Below, in pieces: positions 17,953 to 26,327 of a DNA stretch of 64,000 bases. The position numbers and the translations under genes were made by a program. Location: positions 50,951-114,950 of the forward strand of contig JACPUD010000008.1 of NCBI GenBank assembly GCA_016192435.1, read 5' to 3'. The notes beneath the pieces are model-generated. The model saw only the letters and a program-made list of their open reading frames with translations. It was not told the origin of the DNA and did not search any database. The stretch is from Rhodocyclales bacterium (GTDB lineage Bacteria > Pseudomonadota > Gammaproteobacteria > Burkholderiales > Rhodocyclaceae). Within the stretch, counting starts at the first letter, position 1. The number at the start of each line of letters is the position of its first letter.

Positions 17953-19272
17953 TCAGGCAACAGTCGGGGAACTTGCATCGAGCAGGGCTATCAGCCCGGC
18001 AGTCCGTGCCACGTCATCGACGCTACCCGAGGTTTCGACCTGCATGTGCAGGTTACGCGCCAGATTTCGCAGCCGCCAGGCAATCTCGGGGATGATCAGG
18101 CAGATCTCGCCCATGACCTGCGTATCCTGGTCCATCAAGTCGAGCTGGGAGAGGTCGGACACGCCGCTTGCGCGCAGGCTCTTTTCGATGTGCTCCAGGA
18201 TCGACAACGCGTAGTCGACGGAAGATCCGACAGGCCCGGACCGATCGGCTGCCAGGAGTGCCTCGGCCGTGGTTCGAACGTCGCCCAGGTGCTTGAGCAC
18301 CGGCAAGACCCGCCCCGTGCAGTTGCATGGCGACTCGTTGCAGGATTCTTCGGCAATGTTGCGCAAGGCGTAGTTGATCGACGACACCGCGCCGCGATCG
18401 AACTCTTCGGGAACGATGCTCAGCGCAACCTCGATCTTCCTGCGCAGACCTTGGCCACCGCGCAGCACCAGCGCGGTGGCCACATCGGCGACTGCGAGCA
18501 GGGTTCCGAGCCGATCCAGCGCCTCGCCGCGGAGCCGGAACGGATAGCCGCTGCCGTTAAGGCGCTCGTGATGATGCAGTATGCAGACGGCAACCGCCGA
18601 GGGGAAGGTGGTGAATTCGCGGATGAACGCGTAGCCGACACAGGGATGCGAGGCCACGTGTTTCCATGCGGATGGCGGCAGCGACTGGGTGGAATTCAGA
18701 TATTCCGGATTGATATACATCTCGCCGACGTCGTGCATCATGGCGGCGAGGATCAGATTGCTGGCGTCGGGCTCGCCAAGCCCCAGCCGCGCCGCCATCC
18801 CGGCGGAAACGATCATCGCCGCCAGGCCGTGTGCGTAGCTGGCCTGGCGGTTTTCGCGGGCCGAGGTCAACAACAGCTTGAGCGGACCGGTCAAGGGAAA
18901 CTTGCGCAGGTCGCGCAGCAGTCCGCGGGCCAGGCTCGATCCGGCAAACGCCGCCAGCGCGGCATCTTCCTCGATCCTGGTCAGCGCATCGGCGACGATG
19001 CTCTCCATCGTGGCGCCACCCGAAACGGTCAGGCTCGATTCCAACGGCTGTTTCAGCTTGCGCCGCAGCAACTTCTCCTGCAGCTCGGGAGAAACAGCGT
19101 AGCCCCGCGCCAAGAGCTTGTTGCCGTGCTCATCGTGAATGTCGTCGGCACAGACGATCTGACGCGTCTTTGCCAGTTCCACGATGCGCCCCAGGCAATG
19201 CGGATTTACATTGTGGAATCCGGCATCGTCGCCGAATGATGTGGCAGTTGTTTGCGAAGCCATGATTTCCAT
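17953..19272 (-). CDS. HD-GYP domain protein, probable c-di-GMP phosphodiesterase
   Basis: A 439-residue protein. The central domain has AAMMHDVGEMYINPEYLN with the HD pair (about residues 209-210) and ILHHHERLNGSGYPFRLRG carrying the GYP motif, the signature of HD-GYP phosphodiesterases that hydrolyse cyclic di-GMP. The N-terminal 100 residues show no receiver or PAS motif that I recognise. The C-terminal 120 residues are helical. There are two possible starts, 19272 and the ATG three codons later. It is monocistronic by context and probably affects motility or biofilm switching. Confidence 0.8.
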   Translation of the reverse strand: MEIMASQTTATSFGDDAGFHNVNPHCLGRIVELAKTRQIVCADDIHDEHGNKLLARGYAVSPELQEKLLRRKLKQPLESSLTVSGGATMESIVADALTRIEEDAALAAFAGSSLARGLLRDLRKFPLTGPLKLLLTSARENRQASYAHGLAAMIVSAGMAARLGLGEPDASNLILAAMMHDVGEMYINPEYLNSTQSLPPSAWKHVASHPCVGYAFIREFTTFPSAVAVCILHHHERLNGSGYPFRLRGEALDRLGTLLAVADVATALVLRGGQGLRRKIEVALSIVPEEFDRGAVSSINYALRNIAEESCNESPCNCTGRVLPVLKHLGDVRTTAEALLAADRSGPVGSSVDYALSILEHIEKSLRASGVSDLSQLDLMDQDTQVMGEICLIIPEIAWRLRNLARNLHMQVETSGSVDDVARTAGLIALLDASSPTVA

Positions 19273-19549
19273 AATCCGTTATCGATGCAAGCGCCAAGCT
19301 TCACCCCGCGTTATTCGGGGCCATTGCTCGGAATGGATTTATCTTCGGCGGAGTTTCAACTACGCCCATGCAATATGCAAATTACATGCCATTCACCGGT
19401 ACCAGCATTTGCTTTGCGCGAGATTTGAAAATTACCGCCTTATGAAGGAGATATGGCCAGAAGCTGAGGAAAGCCATCTGCCGGGATTCTCCAAATGCGG
19501 AAATTCATTCCCATTTCTGGTAAGCCGACGCGTCGGGCGCCGCGGCACC

Positions 19550-20035
19550 CTAGGTCTTCGCCCGCCGAAAACGGCCGAGCAGTTCAAGCAGCAGTTTCTT
19601 CTCGGCAATCGTGAAGGGTTTGCAGACCTCCTTCTCGTGCAGGCTGGCGCGCCGGATCGCCTCGGCCAGCAATTCGCGCCCGGCCTCGGTCAGGTGCAGG
19701 TGATTGTGGCGGCGGTCGGTGGTCGAGGTGCGGCGCTCGACCAGGCCACGCTTGGCCAGCTTGTCGAGCAGGGGCACCACCGAGGAACGCTCCAGGCTGA
19801 CCGCCGCGGCCAGCTTCGACTGCGTGATGCCGTCGTTCTGCTGCAGCACCTCGAGCACCGAAAAGATCGCCGGCGTGACCTCGATCTCGTCGAGGCGGCT
19901 GGCGAAATGCTCGAACACGGCCAGCTGCGCCAGACGCAGGTGGAAGCCGACGTGGTTGGCAAGGCAGCCGATGGCAGGAGGCTTGCGATTGGCGGGCATG
20001 GCGGTCGGATGGGTTTCCCTGGAATGGTTCGCCAT
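19550..20035 (-). CDS. MarR-family regulator, candidate phenylpropanoyl-CoA sensor
   Basis: A 161-residue winged-helix protein: VTPAIFSVLEVLQQNDGITQ, SKLAAAVSLERSSVVPLLDK (recognition helix) and the wing RRTSTTDRRHNHLHLTEAG. MarR regulators beside hydroxycinnamate operons (CouR, FerC, HcaR types) respond to acyl-CoA esters, and this gene stands divergently 725 bases from a feruloyl-CoA-synthetase-type operon. TATAAA lies about six bases upstream of ATG 20035, so either the mRNA is leaderless or translation begins at ATG 19999. Effector assignment is an inference. Confidence 0.85.
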   Translation of the reverse strand: MANHSRETHPTAMPANRKPPAIGCLANHVGFHLRLAQLAVFEHFASRLDEIEVTPAIFSVLEVLQQNDGITQSKLAAAVSLERSSVVPLLDKLAKRGLVERRTSTTDRRHNHLHLTEAGRELLAEAIRRASLHEKEVCKPFTIAEKKLLLELLGRFRRAKT

Positions 20036-20160
20036 CCAATTTTATATCGAACAAGCTGAACATGTTGGTATTCGCCGTCGATGCCGCCGCGAAAAACACC
20101 AACCAACCAACATATTAGAAATTAGTTAAGTGGCTTACGGTTTATTAGTTCGATCTCCAA
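20036..20160. promoter_or_regulatory. AT-rich divergent control region, possible MarR operators
   Basis: The stretch is clearly more AT-rich than its surroundings. ATTAGTT occurs at 20121-20127 and 20144-20150, one dispersed inverted pair reads ATGTTGGT and ACCAACAT, and TATAAA faces the MarR gene. These are candidates only; no long dyad stands out. Confidence 0.35.
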
Positions 20161-20375
20161 CAGGTTGACTTCGACTTACCTCCTCGCCACAATCCTCTCC
20201 TGATCCGCAGTCCGCAAGACGCGACAAGCCGTCACCGGACCCGACAAAGCGGCATAGACAGGAATGGAGGAACGATGGCCAAGATTTCGCAATGCGCCGC
20301 GGCGGCAGGGCCGCGCCGCGAACCCCGGCGGGCACCGGCGTGAACGCCTCGGTCGCCCTGATCCTGGTGCAGGAA

Positions 20376-20538
20376 GCCGGCACGCTCTCGGGCGGCGAAC
20401 GGCAGATGCCGGCCATGGGCCGCGCGCTGATGGCCAAGCCGACGCTGCTGATGCTGGACGAGCCCAGCCTGGGCCTGGCGCCGGCTCGACGATCCGCGGG
20501 TGATCGAAAGCTATCCGGGCCTCGGCGGCAGCCACTCG
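20376..20538 (+). pseudogene. Remnant of a LivF-type ABC ATPase
   Basis: [19 protein letters not shown] plus the Walker B segment [13 protein letters not shown] is the heart of a LivF protein. Directly after it, one frame over, comes [18 protein letters not shown], the LivF C-terminus. The roughly 60 residues that should lie between are missing, and there is no Walker A upstream. This is therefore a deleted and frameshifted relic, independent of the intact livF at 14071. Confidence 0.85.
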
Positions 20539-20659
20539 ATCGCCGCCTGGAGCGCGTGCGCCATGATTCCACGACAGACGCACTGACTTTCACGGCACCG
20601 AGGGCCACCCGCAGAAGATGAAACACACAAAAGGCGAATTGAAGGCCCCCCACTCCCAT

Positions 20660-20677
20660 CCCCGCCCCGGGGCGGGG
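20660..20677. repeat. Perfect 18-bp GC palindrome
   Basis: CCCCGCCCCGGGGCGGGG equals its own reverse complement. It sits 80 bases before the acyl-CoA synthetase start in a C-rich intergenic stretch, and could form a hairpin in the leader RNA. Confidence 0.7.
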
Positions 20678-20759
20678 CTACCTGTCAGCTCGCTTCGTTC
20701 GTCAGTCGCCCGGCACTTCGTGGGCGGCTGTATTTCACGCTAACTCCAGAGGATTTCAC

Positions 20760-22634
20760 ATGAGCCAGATTGCCCGCAAACCGGCCGAACTTTTCGTCGA
20801 TCCGGCCGTGATACTCGAAGCCCGGCCCGACGGCACGCGGCTGTTCCGCTCGGCCCTGGCCCTGCCCGACTACGCGCGCTGTTCCGGCGAGTGGCTGGAA
20901 CGCTGGGCGGCCGCCACTCCCGATGCCGTCCTCATTGCCGAACGGGGCGCCGACGGCGAATGGATCAGGGTGAGCTACGGCGAAGCCCTGGCGCGCGTCC
21001 ATCGCATTGCCGCCTGGCTGCTCGGCCAGCGGCTCGCGCCGGAGCGGCCGGTGCTGGTGCTGTCCGACAACGGCATCGAACACGCGCTGCTGATGCTGGC
21101 CTGCCTGCATGTCGGCGTGCCGATCAGCCCGGTCTCGCCGGGCAACTCGCTGCTCTCGAAGGACTTTGCCAAGCTCAAGGCCAACGTCGAATTGCTGCGC
21201 CCCGGCGTGATCTACGCCGACGGCATCGAACGCTTCCTGCCGGCGCTGGCCGCGATATCCGGCCTGCACGACGCGGTGATCGTCGCCGGCGGCAGAAGCG
21301 CCGCCAGCGGCCGGCAGCAGGCGGGCGCGCTGCCCTTCGCCGAGCTGGAGAAAGTTGGCGCTGGCGACACGGCGAATCATGCGGCCGTGCGCGCCGCCTT
21401 CCGTGCCGTGACGCCCGACACCATCGCCAAGTTCCTGTTCACCTCGGGTTCGGTCGGTACACCCAAGGCGGTCATCACCACCCAGCGCATGATGTGTTCC
21501 AACGTCGAAATGAAGTCGGTGATCTGGCCTTTCCTCAACAAGCAGAAGCCGGTGATCGTGGACTGGCTGCCCTGGAGCCACGTCTTCGGCGGCAGCCACA
21601 ATTTCAACAAGGTGCTGCGCTTCGGCGGCAGCCTCTACATCGACGACGGCAAGCCGCTGCCGGCGCTGCTGCCGAAGACGGTGAGGAACCTGACCGACAT
21701 TTCGCCCACCATTTATTTCAGCGTGCCACTGGCCTATGGCCTGCTGGTGGCGCAACTGCGCGACAACGCCGAGCTGCGCAAGAGCTTCTTCGCCCGCCTG
21801 CAGATCATCTTCTACGCCGGCGCCGCGCTGCCGCAGTCCACCTGGGACGAGCTGGAACGCCTCGCCGTGATGGAACTCGGCCACCCGGTAGTCATGCTGT
21901 CCTCCTGGGGTTCGACCGAGACCGCGCCGGCCTGCACCGACTGCCATTTCCAGGCGGTGCGCTCGGGCGTGATCGGCGTGCCGATTCCCGGCACCACGCT
22001 GAAACTGGTGCCGGTGGCCGACAAGCTCGAAGTGCGGGTCAAGGGCCCCAACCTGTTCCCCGGCTACTGGAAGCAGCCCGAGCTGACCCGCGCCGCCTTC
22101 GACGAAGAAGGCTTCTACATGATCGGCGACGCCGTGTCCTTCGTCGACCCGGCGCGCCCGGAACAGGGCCTGCTGTTCGACGGCCGCGTCGCCGAGGACT
22201 TCAAGCTGCTTTCCGGCACCTGGGTCCATGTCGGCAGCATCCGCGTGGCCGGCATCAGCGCGCTGGCGCCGATCGCCCAGGACATCGTGGTCACCGGCCA
22301 CGACAAGGACGAGATCGGCTTCCTGGTCTTCCCCAACCTCGCCGAATGCCGCCGCATCGCCAGTCTCGGCGACGACGCGGCGTTGTCGACCGTGCTCGGC
22401 CACCCGGCGATCAAGGAACGCCTGCGCGAAGGCCTGATGCGCCTCAAGCAGCAGGGCGGCGGCTCCTCGACCTATCCGGCGCGCGCGCTGCTGCTGGCCG
22501 AGCCGCCGTCGGCCGAGGCCGGCGAGATGACCGACAAGGGCTACATCAACCAGCGCGCGGTGCTGACCCGCCGCGCCGACCGCGTGCTCGAACTGCATGC
22601 CGACGTGCCGGATTCGAGCGTCATTTTCATCTGA
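20760..22634 (+). CDS. Feruloyl-CoA synthetase-type acid-CoA ligase
   Basis: A 624-residue AMP-forming ligase. Visible motifs are the P-loop FTSGSVGTPKAV (about residue 227), the core SSWGSTETAPA, and YMIGDAVSFVD. WLPWSHVFGGSHNFN and DISPTIYFSVPLAYG resemble the feruloyl-CoA synthetase subgroup. It would activate an aromatic propenoic acid with ATP and CoA in the cytoplasm. A dispersed repeat lies in frame at about residues 198-204 (KVGAGDT), in a surface-loop region before the P-loop. It is the first gene of a tightly packed seven-gene beta-oxidation operon. Substrate (coumarate, ferulate or other) is inferred. Confidence 0.85.
   Translation: MSQIARKPAELFVDPAVILEARPDGTRLFRSALALPDYARCSGEWLERWAAATPDAVLIAERGADGEWIRVSYGEALARVHRIAAWLLGQRLAPERPVLVLSDNGIEHALLMLACLHVGVPISPVSPGNSLLSKDFAKLKANVELLRPGVIYADGIERFLPALAAISGLHDAVIVAGGRSAASGRQQAGALPFAELEKVGAGDTANHAAVRAAFRAVTPDTIAKFLFTSGSVGTPKAVITTQRMMCSNVEMKSVIWPFLNKQKPVIVDWLPWSHVFGGSHNFNKVLRFGGSLYIDDGKPLPALLPKTVRNLTDISPTIYFSVPLAYGLLVAQLRDNAELRKSFFARLQIIFYAGAALPQSTWDELERLAVMELGHPVVMLSSWGSTETAPACTDCHFQAVRSGVIGVPIPGTTLKLVPVADKLEVRVKGPNLFPGYWKQPELTRAAFDEEGFYMIGDAVSFVDPARPEQGLLFDGRVAEDFKLLSGTWVHVGSIRVAGISALAPIAQDIVVTGHDKDEIGFLVFPNLAECRRIASLGDDAALSTVLGHPAIKERLREGLMRLKQQGGGSSTYPARALLLAEPPSAEAGEMTDKGYINQRAVLTRRADRVLELHADVPDSSVIFI
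21353..21373 (+). repeat. Dispersed AGTTGGCGCTGR repeat, copy 4
   Basis: AGTTGGCGCTGG then CGACACGGC, within the acid-CoA ligase gene, encoding VGAGDTA. Confidence 0.8.
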
Positions 22635-22653
22635 TGCATTTGAGGAACAACCC

Positions 22654-23418
22654 GTGACCGACAAACTCGTAAGCCATACGTTCGACGGCCAGATCTACAC
22701 CATCACGCTGAATCGTCCGGCCAAGCGCAACGCGATCAGCGACCGCCTGCTCGACGCCCTGGACCAAGCCTGGGAGGCGCGGCCCGAAGAAGCGCGCGTG
22801 GTGATCCTGGCCGGCGCCGGCGAGCATTTCTGCGCCGGCCTCGACCTCAGCGAACACCAGCATCGCGAGCCCTTCGGCGTGATGTTGCATTCGCAGGGCT
22901 GGCATCGCGTGTTCGGCAAGATCCACCAGACCGGCATTCCGGTGGTGGCCGTGCTGCACGGCGCGGTGATCGGCGGCGGGCTGGAGCTGGCGACGTCCAC
23001 CCATGTCCGCATCGCCGAGCCGAACACCATGTACCAGCTGCCGGAAGGCCGCCACGGCATCTACGTCGGCGGCGGCGCCTCGGTGCGCGTGGCGCGCATC
23101 GTCGGCCCCGGCCGCATGGCCGAAATGATGCTGACCGGGCGCATGCTGAACGCCGAGGAAGGCCAGGCGCTGGGCCTGTCGCACTACCTGGTGGGCAAGG
23201 GCGAGGGCATGGCCAAGGCGCAGGAACTGGCCAAACGCATCGCCGAGAACGCGCCGCTGGCCAACTACGCCATGGTCACGGCGATCCAGCGCATCGCCAG
23301 CATGTCGTCCGACGACGGCTTCTATGTCGAATCGCTGATGGCGGCCGTGACCCAGACCGGCCCGGAAGTCAGCCAGCGCATCGGGCATTTCCTCAACCGC
23401 AAGAAGGACGCGAAATGA
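22654..23418 (+). CDS. Enoyl-CoA hydratase/isomerase family protein
   Basis: The GTG at 22654 follows a GAGGAA ribosome site 19 bases after the ligase stop; longer open-frame starts overlap the ligase and are unlikely. The 254-residue protein has crotonase motifs: LNRPAKRNAIS, the oxyanion-hole strand GEHFCAGLDLSEH, and HGAVIGGGLELATS. The second catalytic glutamate region reads QLPEGRHGIYVGGGA. It would hydrate an arylpropenoyl-CoA to the 3-hydroxy ester. A retro-aldol lyase of the Ech type is an alternative, but the following thiolase and dehydrogenase argue for full beta-oxidation. Confidence 0.87.
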   Translation: MTDKLVSHTFDGQIYTITLNRPAKRNAISDRLLDALDQAWEARPEEARVVILAGAGEHFCAGLDLSEHQHREPFGVMLHSQGWHRVFGKIHQTGIPVVAVLHGAVIGGGLELATSTHVRIAEPNTMYQLPEGRHGIYVGGGASVRVARIVGPGRMAEMMLTGRMLNAEEGQALGLSHYLVGKGEGMAKAQELAKRIAENAPLANYAMVTAIQRIASMSSDDGFYVESLMAAVTQTGPEVSQRIGHFLNRKKDAK

Positions 23419-24677
23419 GCAATCCCTACGCCGCGAGCGAAGCCCGCGCCGTGATCAGCAGTTGGGACGACATCTACCTGGTCGGTGGCCTGCGCACACC
23501 CTTCGCCGACTACATGCAGGAACTGGCCGAGGTCTCGCCGACCGACATGGGCATCTACGCTGCGCGGGCGCTGTTCGCCAGGAGCGGAATCCCCGCCGCC
23601 GAGGTCGACTGCGTGATCGGCGGCAACATGGCGCAGGCCAGTTTCGACGCCTATTTCCTGCCGCGCCACATCGGCCTGTATTCCGGCGTCGATCCCAACG
23701 CGCCGGCGCTCTTGGTGCAGCGCCTGTGCGGCACCGGCTTCGAGACCATCATCACCGCCGCCGACCAGATCAAGCTGGGCAAGGCGAAACTGGTGCTGGC
23801 GGTGGGCACCGAATCGATGACGCGCAATCCGGTGGCGGCCTACGGTCATCGCGCCGGTTTCAAAATGGGCCAGGTCGAGTTCAAGGATTTCCTCTGGGAA
23901 GCCACCAAGGACACCGCACCCGGCGCCAGCATGGGCGACACGGCGGAGAACCTGGCCAGGCGCTACGGCATCACGCGCGAAGAGGTCGACCGCTTCGCCG
24001 AACGGAGTTTCGCCCGCGCCGTCGCGGCGCAGGCCGCGGGTTATTTCGACGACGAGATCGTGCCGGTAACAAATTCCACTTTCGAGCTGCCCGGCTACAA
24101 CACACGCAGCCTCAAGCTGCCGCGCAAGCTCGAGTCCTTCAGTCGTGACGGCCACGCCAAGCCGACCAGTTACGAAACCCTGGCGAAGCTGCGCCCGGCC
24201 TTCGGCGGCGTGCAGACTGGCGGCAACAGTTCGGCCATCGTCGATGGCGCCGCCGCAGTGCTGGTGGCCTCCGGCGATTACCTGCGCGCCCACGGCCTCA
24301 AGCCGCTGGCGCGGCTGGTCGGCGGCTGCGCCGTCGGCGTGCCACCCGAGATCATGGGCATCGGTCCGGCGCCGGCGATCCGCGCGCTGCTGGCCAAGCA
24401 GGGCATGACGCTGGACCAGGTCGGCCGCGTCGAGATCAACGAAGCCTTCGGCGCCCAGTACCTGGCCTGCGAAAAGGAACTGGGCCTGGACCGCGAACGC
24501 GCCAATGTGCATGGCGGCGCCATCGCGATCGGCCATCCGCTGGGCGCCAGCGGCGTGCGCCTGACCACCACGGTGGCGCGCGAACTCAAGCAGGCTGATT
24601 TACAGTTCGGCATTTCCTCGGCCTGTTGCGGCGGCGGCCAGGGTGTCGCGATTCTTCTGGAGAACATCCGATCATGA
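23415..24677 (+). CDS. Thiolase family protein
   Basis: A 420-residue thiolase with the nucleophilic cysteine in [10 protein letters not shown] (about residue 103), the histidine in [14 protein letters not shown] and the second cysteine in SACCGGGQG. Together these give a complete catalytic set. It would release acetyl-CoA from a 3-keto-3-arylpropionyl-CoA. The gene overlaps the hydratase stop by four bases and the SDR start by four, so the three are translationally coupled. Confidence 0.9.
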   Translation: MSNPYAASEARAVISSWDDIYLVGGLRTPFADYMQELAEVSPTDMGIYAARALFARSGIPAAEVDCVIGGNMAQASFDAYFLPRHIGLYSGVDPNAPALLVQRLCGTGFETIITAADQIKLGKAKLVLAVGTESMTRNPVAAYGHRAGFKMGQVEFKDFLWEATKDTAPGASMGDTAENLARRYGITREEVDRFAERSFARAVAAQAAGYFDDEIVPVTNSTFELPGYNTRSLKLPRKLESFSRDGHAKPTSYETLAKLRPAFGGVQTGGNSSAIVDGAAAVLVASGDYLRAHGLKPLARLVGGCAVGVPPEIMGIGPAPAIRALLAKQGMTLDQVGRVEINEAFGAQYLACEKELGLDRERANVHGGAIAIGHPLGASGVRLTTTVARELKQADLQFGISSACCGGGQGVAILLENIRS

Positions 24678-25441
24678 AATTCGAGAATTCCACGTTCATC
24701 GTCACCGGCGGCGCTTCCGGCCTCGGCGCAGCCACGGTGCGCTACTTTCACGGCCGCGGCGCCAATCTCGTGATCGCCGATCTCAACGGCGAGCGCGGCG
24801 AAGGGCTGGCGACCGAACTCGGCACGCGCACGGTTTTCCAGCGCTGCGACGTCGCCGCCGAGGCCGACGCCCAGGCGTGCGTGGCCAGGGCCGTGGCGAG
24901 TTTCGGCGGGCTCAACGGCCTGATCAACTGCGCCGGCATCGGCGTCGCCGAGAAAGTGCTGAACAAGGACGGCCCGCAGAAACTGGCCAACTTCGCCCGC
25001 GTCATCAACATCAACCTGGTCGGCACGTTCAACATGATCCGCCTCGCCGCCGAGGCGATGTCCAAAGGCGAACCAAACTCGGCCGGCGAACGCGGCGTGA
25101 TCGTCAACACCGCCTCGGTCGCCGCCTGGGACGGCCAGATCGGCCAGCCGGCCTATGCCGCCTCGAAGGCCGGCATCGTCGGCATGACGCTGCCGATCGC
25201 GCGCGAACTGGCGCGCTTCGGCATCCGCGTCTGCACCATCGCCCCCGGCCTGTTCTACACGCCTATGATGGAGTCCCTGCCGCCCGAGGTGCAGGAATCG
25301 CTCGGCAAGTCCGTGCCTTTCCCGCCGCGCCTGGGCCGGCCGGACGAGTTTGCCCAACTCGCCGCGCAGATCGTGGACAACGAAATGCTCAACGGCGAAT
25401 CCATCCGCCTCGACGGAGCCCTGCGCCTCGCGCCAAAATAA
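24674..25441 (+). CDS. Short-chain dehydrogenase, probable 3-hydroxyacyl-CoA dehydrogenase
   Basis: ATG 24674 overlaps the thiolase stop. The 255-residue SDR has the NAD-binding [10 protein letters not shown], an Asp at the end of strand 2 (IADLN) favouring NAD+, INCAGIG, and YAASKAG with the catalytic Tyr and Lys. The segment [20 protein letters not shown] resembles HSD17B10-type hydroxyacyl-CoA dehydrogenases. It fits the third step of the operon's beta-oxidation, 3-hydroxy to 3-keto ester. Confidence 0.87.
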   Translation: MKFENSTFIVTGGASGLGAATVRYFHGRGANLVIADLNGERGEGLATELGTRTVFQRCDVAAEADAQACVARAVASFGGLNGLINCAGIGVAEKVLNKDGPQKLANFARVININLVGTFNMIRLAAEAMSKGEPNSAGERGVIVNTASVAAWDGQIGQPAYAASKAGIVGMTLPIARELARFGIRVCTIAPGLFYTPMMESLPPEVQESLGKSVPFPPRLGRPDEFAQLAAQIVDNEMLNGESIRLDGALRLAPK

Positions 25442-25457
25442 TCCGGAGCCCAGCCCT

Positions 25458-25886
25458 ATGCGCCGCAGCACCTTCTACAAGCACCGCATCGCCTTTGCCG
25501 ACTGCGATCCCGCGCAGATCGTCTTCTTCGCCAACTACTTCAAGTGGTTCGACACCAGCGGCTTCGAATTCTTCGTCGCCTGCGGCGTGCCGCCCTGGCG
25601 CGACACCGCGGCCAAAGGCGGCATCATCGGCACGCCGCTGGTGAATGCGACGGCCACCTTCAAGAATTCGGCCACCTACGGCGAGGACGTGGTGATCGAA
25701 AGCTGGGTCGAGGAATGGCGCACCAAGAGCTTCGTCATGCGCCACGTCGCGCGCCGCGGCGACACGGTGCTGGCCGAGGGCCAGGACGTCCGCGTCTTCG
25801 CCATCATGGACCCCGAACATCCGACCCGCATCCGGGCCGTGCCGATCCCCCCCGAAATCCGCGCCCTCTGCGAATCGACTCCCTAG
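25458..25886 (+). CDS. 4HBT-type acyl-CoA thioesterase, first of a tandem pair
   Basis: A 142-residue hot-dog protein. FADCDPAQIVFFANYFKWF carries the catalytic aspartate in the position used by 4-hydroxybenzoyl-CoA thioesterase. It starts 17 bases after the SDR stop. It would hydrolyse an aroyl-CoA to free acid and CoA in the cytoplasm. Its close similarity to the next gene points to a local duplication. Confidence 0.87.
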   Translation: MRRSTFYKHRIAFADCDPAQIVFFANYFKWFDTSGFEFFVACGVPPWRDTAAKGGIIGTPLVNATATFKNSATYGEDVVIESWVEEWRTKSFVMRHVARRGDTVLAEGQDVRVFAIMDPEHPTRIRAVPIPPEIRALCESTP

Positions 25887-25907
25887 ACCATCGTTTCGGA
25901 ATCCATC

Positions 25908-26327
25908 ATGCCCCGTTCCCATACCTATCGCCTGCGCGTCGAATTCGGCGACTGCGATCCCGCCCAGATCGTCTTCTACCCCAACTTCTTCAAGTGGATG
26001 GACATCGCCGCGCTGCACTTCTTCAATGCCTGCGGCATCGAAAGCTGGCGCCAGACCAAGGCCGACTGGGGCATCATCGGCGCGCCCCTGGTCGGCGCCT
26101 CGGCGAAGTTCCTCAGTTCCGCCACCTATCCCGAGGCGATCGAGGTCGATACCTCGATCGCTGAAATCAGCGGCAAGGCCTTCGTCCTCAAGCACGTCAT
26201 CCGCCGCGGCGAGACCGTGCTGGCGGAAGGCGAGGAAAAGCGCATCTTCGCCATCGAGGACCCGGCCGACCCCAGGCGCATCAAGGCCGTGGCGATTCCC
26301 GAGTCGCTGCTGGCGCAGTGGCAATGA
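25908..26327 (+). CDS. 4HBT-type acyl-CoA thioesterase, second of a tandem pair
   Basis: A 139-residue paralogue of the preceding gene, with FGDCDPAQIVFYPNFFKWM even closer to the classical 4-hydroxybenzoyl-CoA thioesterase motif. Divergence between the two is greatest in the C-terminal half, consistent with different aroyl-CoA substrates or subunits of one hetero-oligomer. The acyl-CoA dehydrogenase ATG overlaps its stop. Confidence 0.87.
   Translation: MPRSHTYRLRVEFGDCDPAQIVFYPNFFKWMDIAALHFFNACGIESWRQTKADWGIIGAPLVGASAKFLSSATYPEAIEVDTSIAEISGKAFVLKHVIRRGETVLAEGEEKRIFAIEDPADPRRIKAVAIPESLLAQWQ

Noticed and set aside
20685..22664. A 659-codon open frame antisense to the acid-CoA ligase
   Set aside because: Shadow frame rich in Gly, Arg, Asp and His, with no family features.
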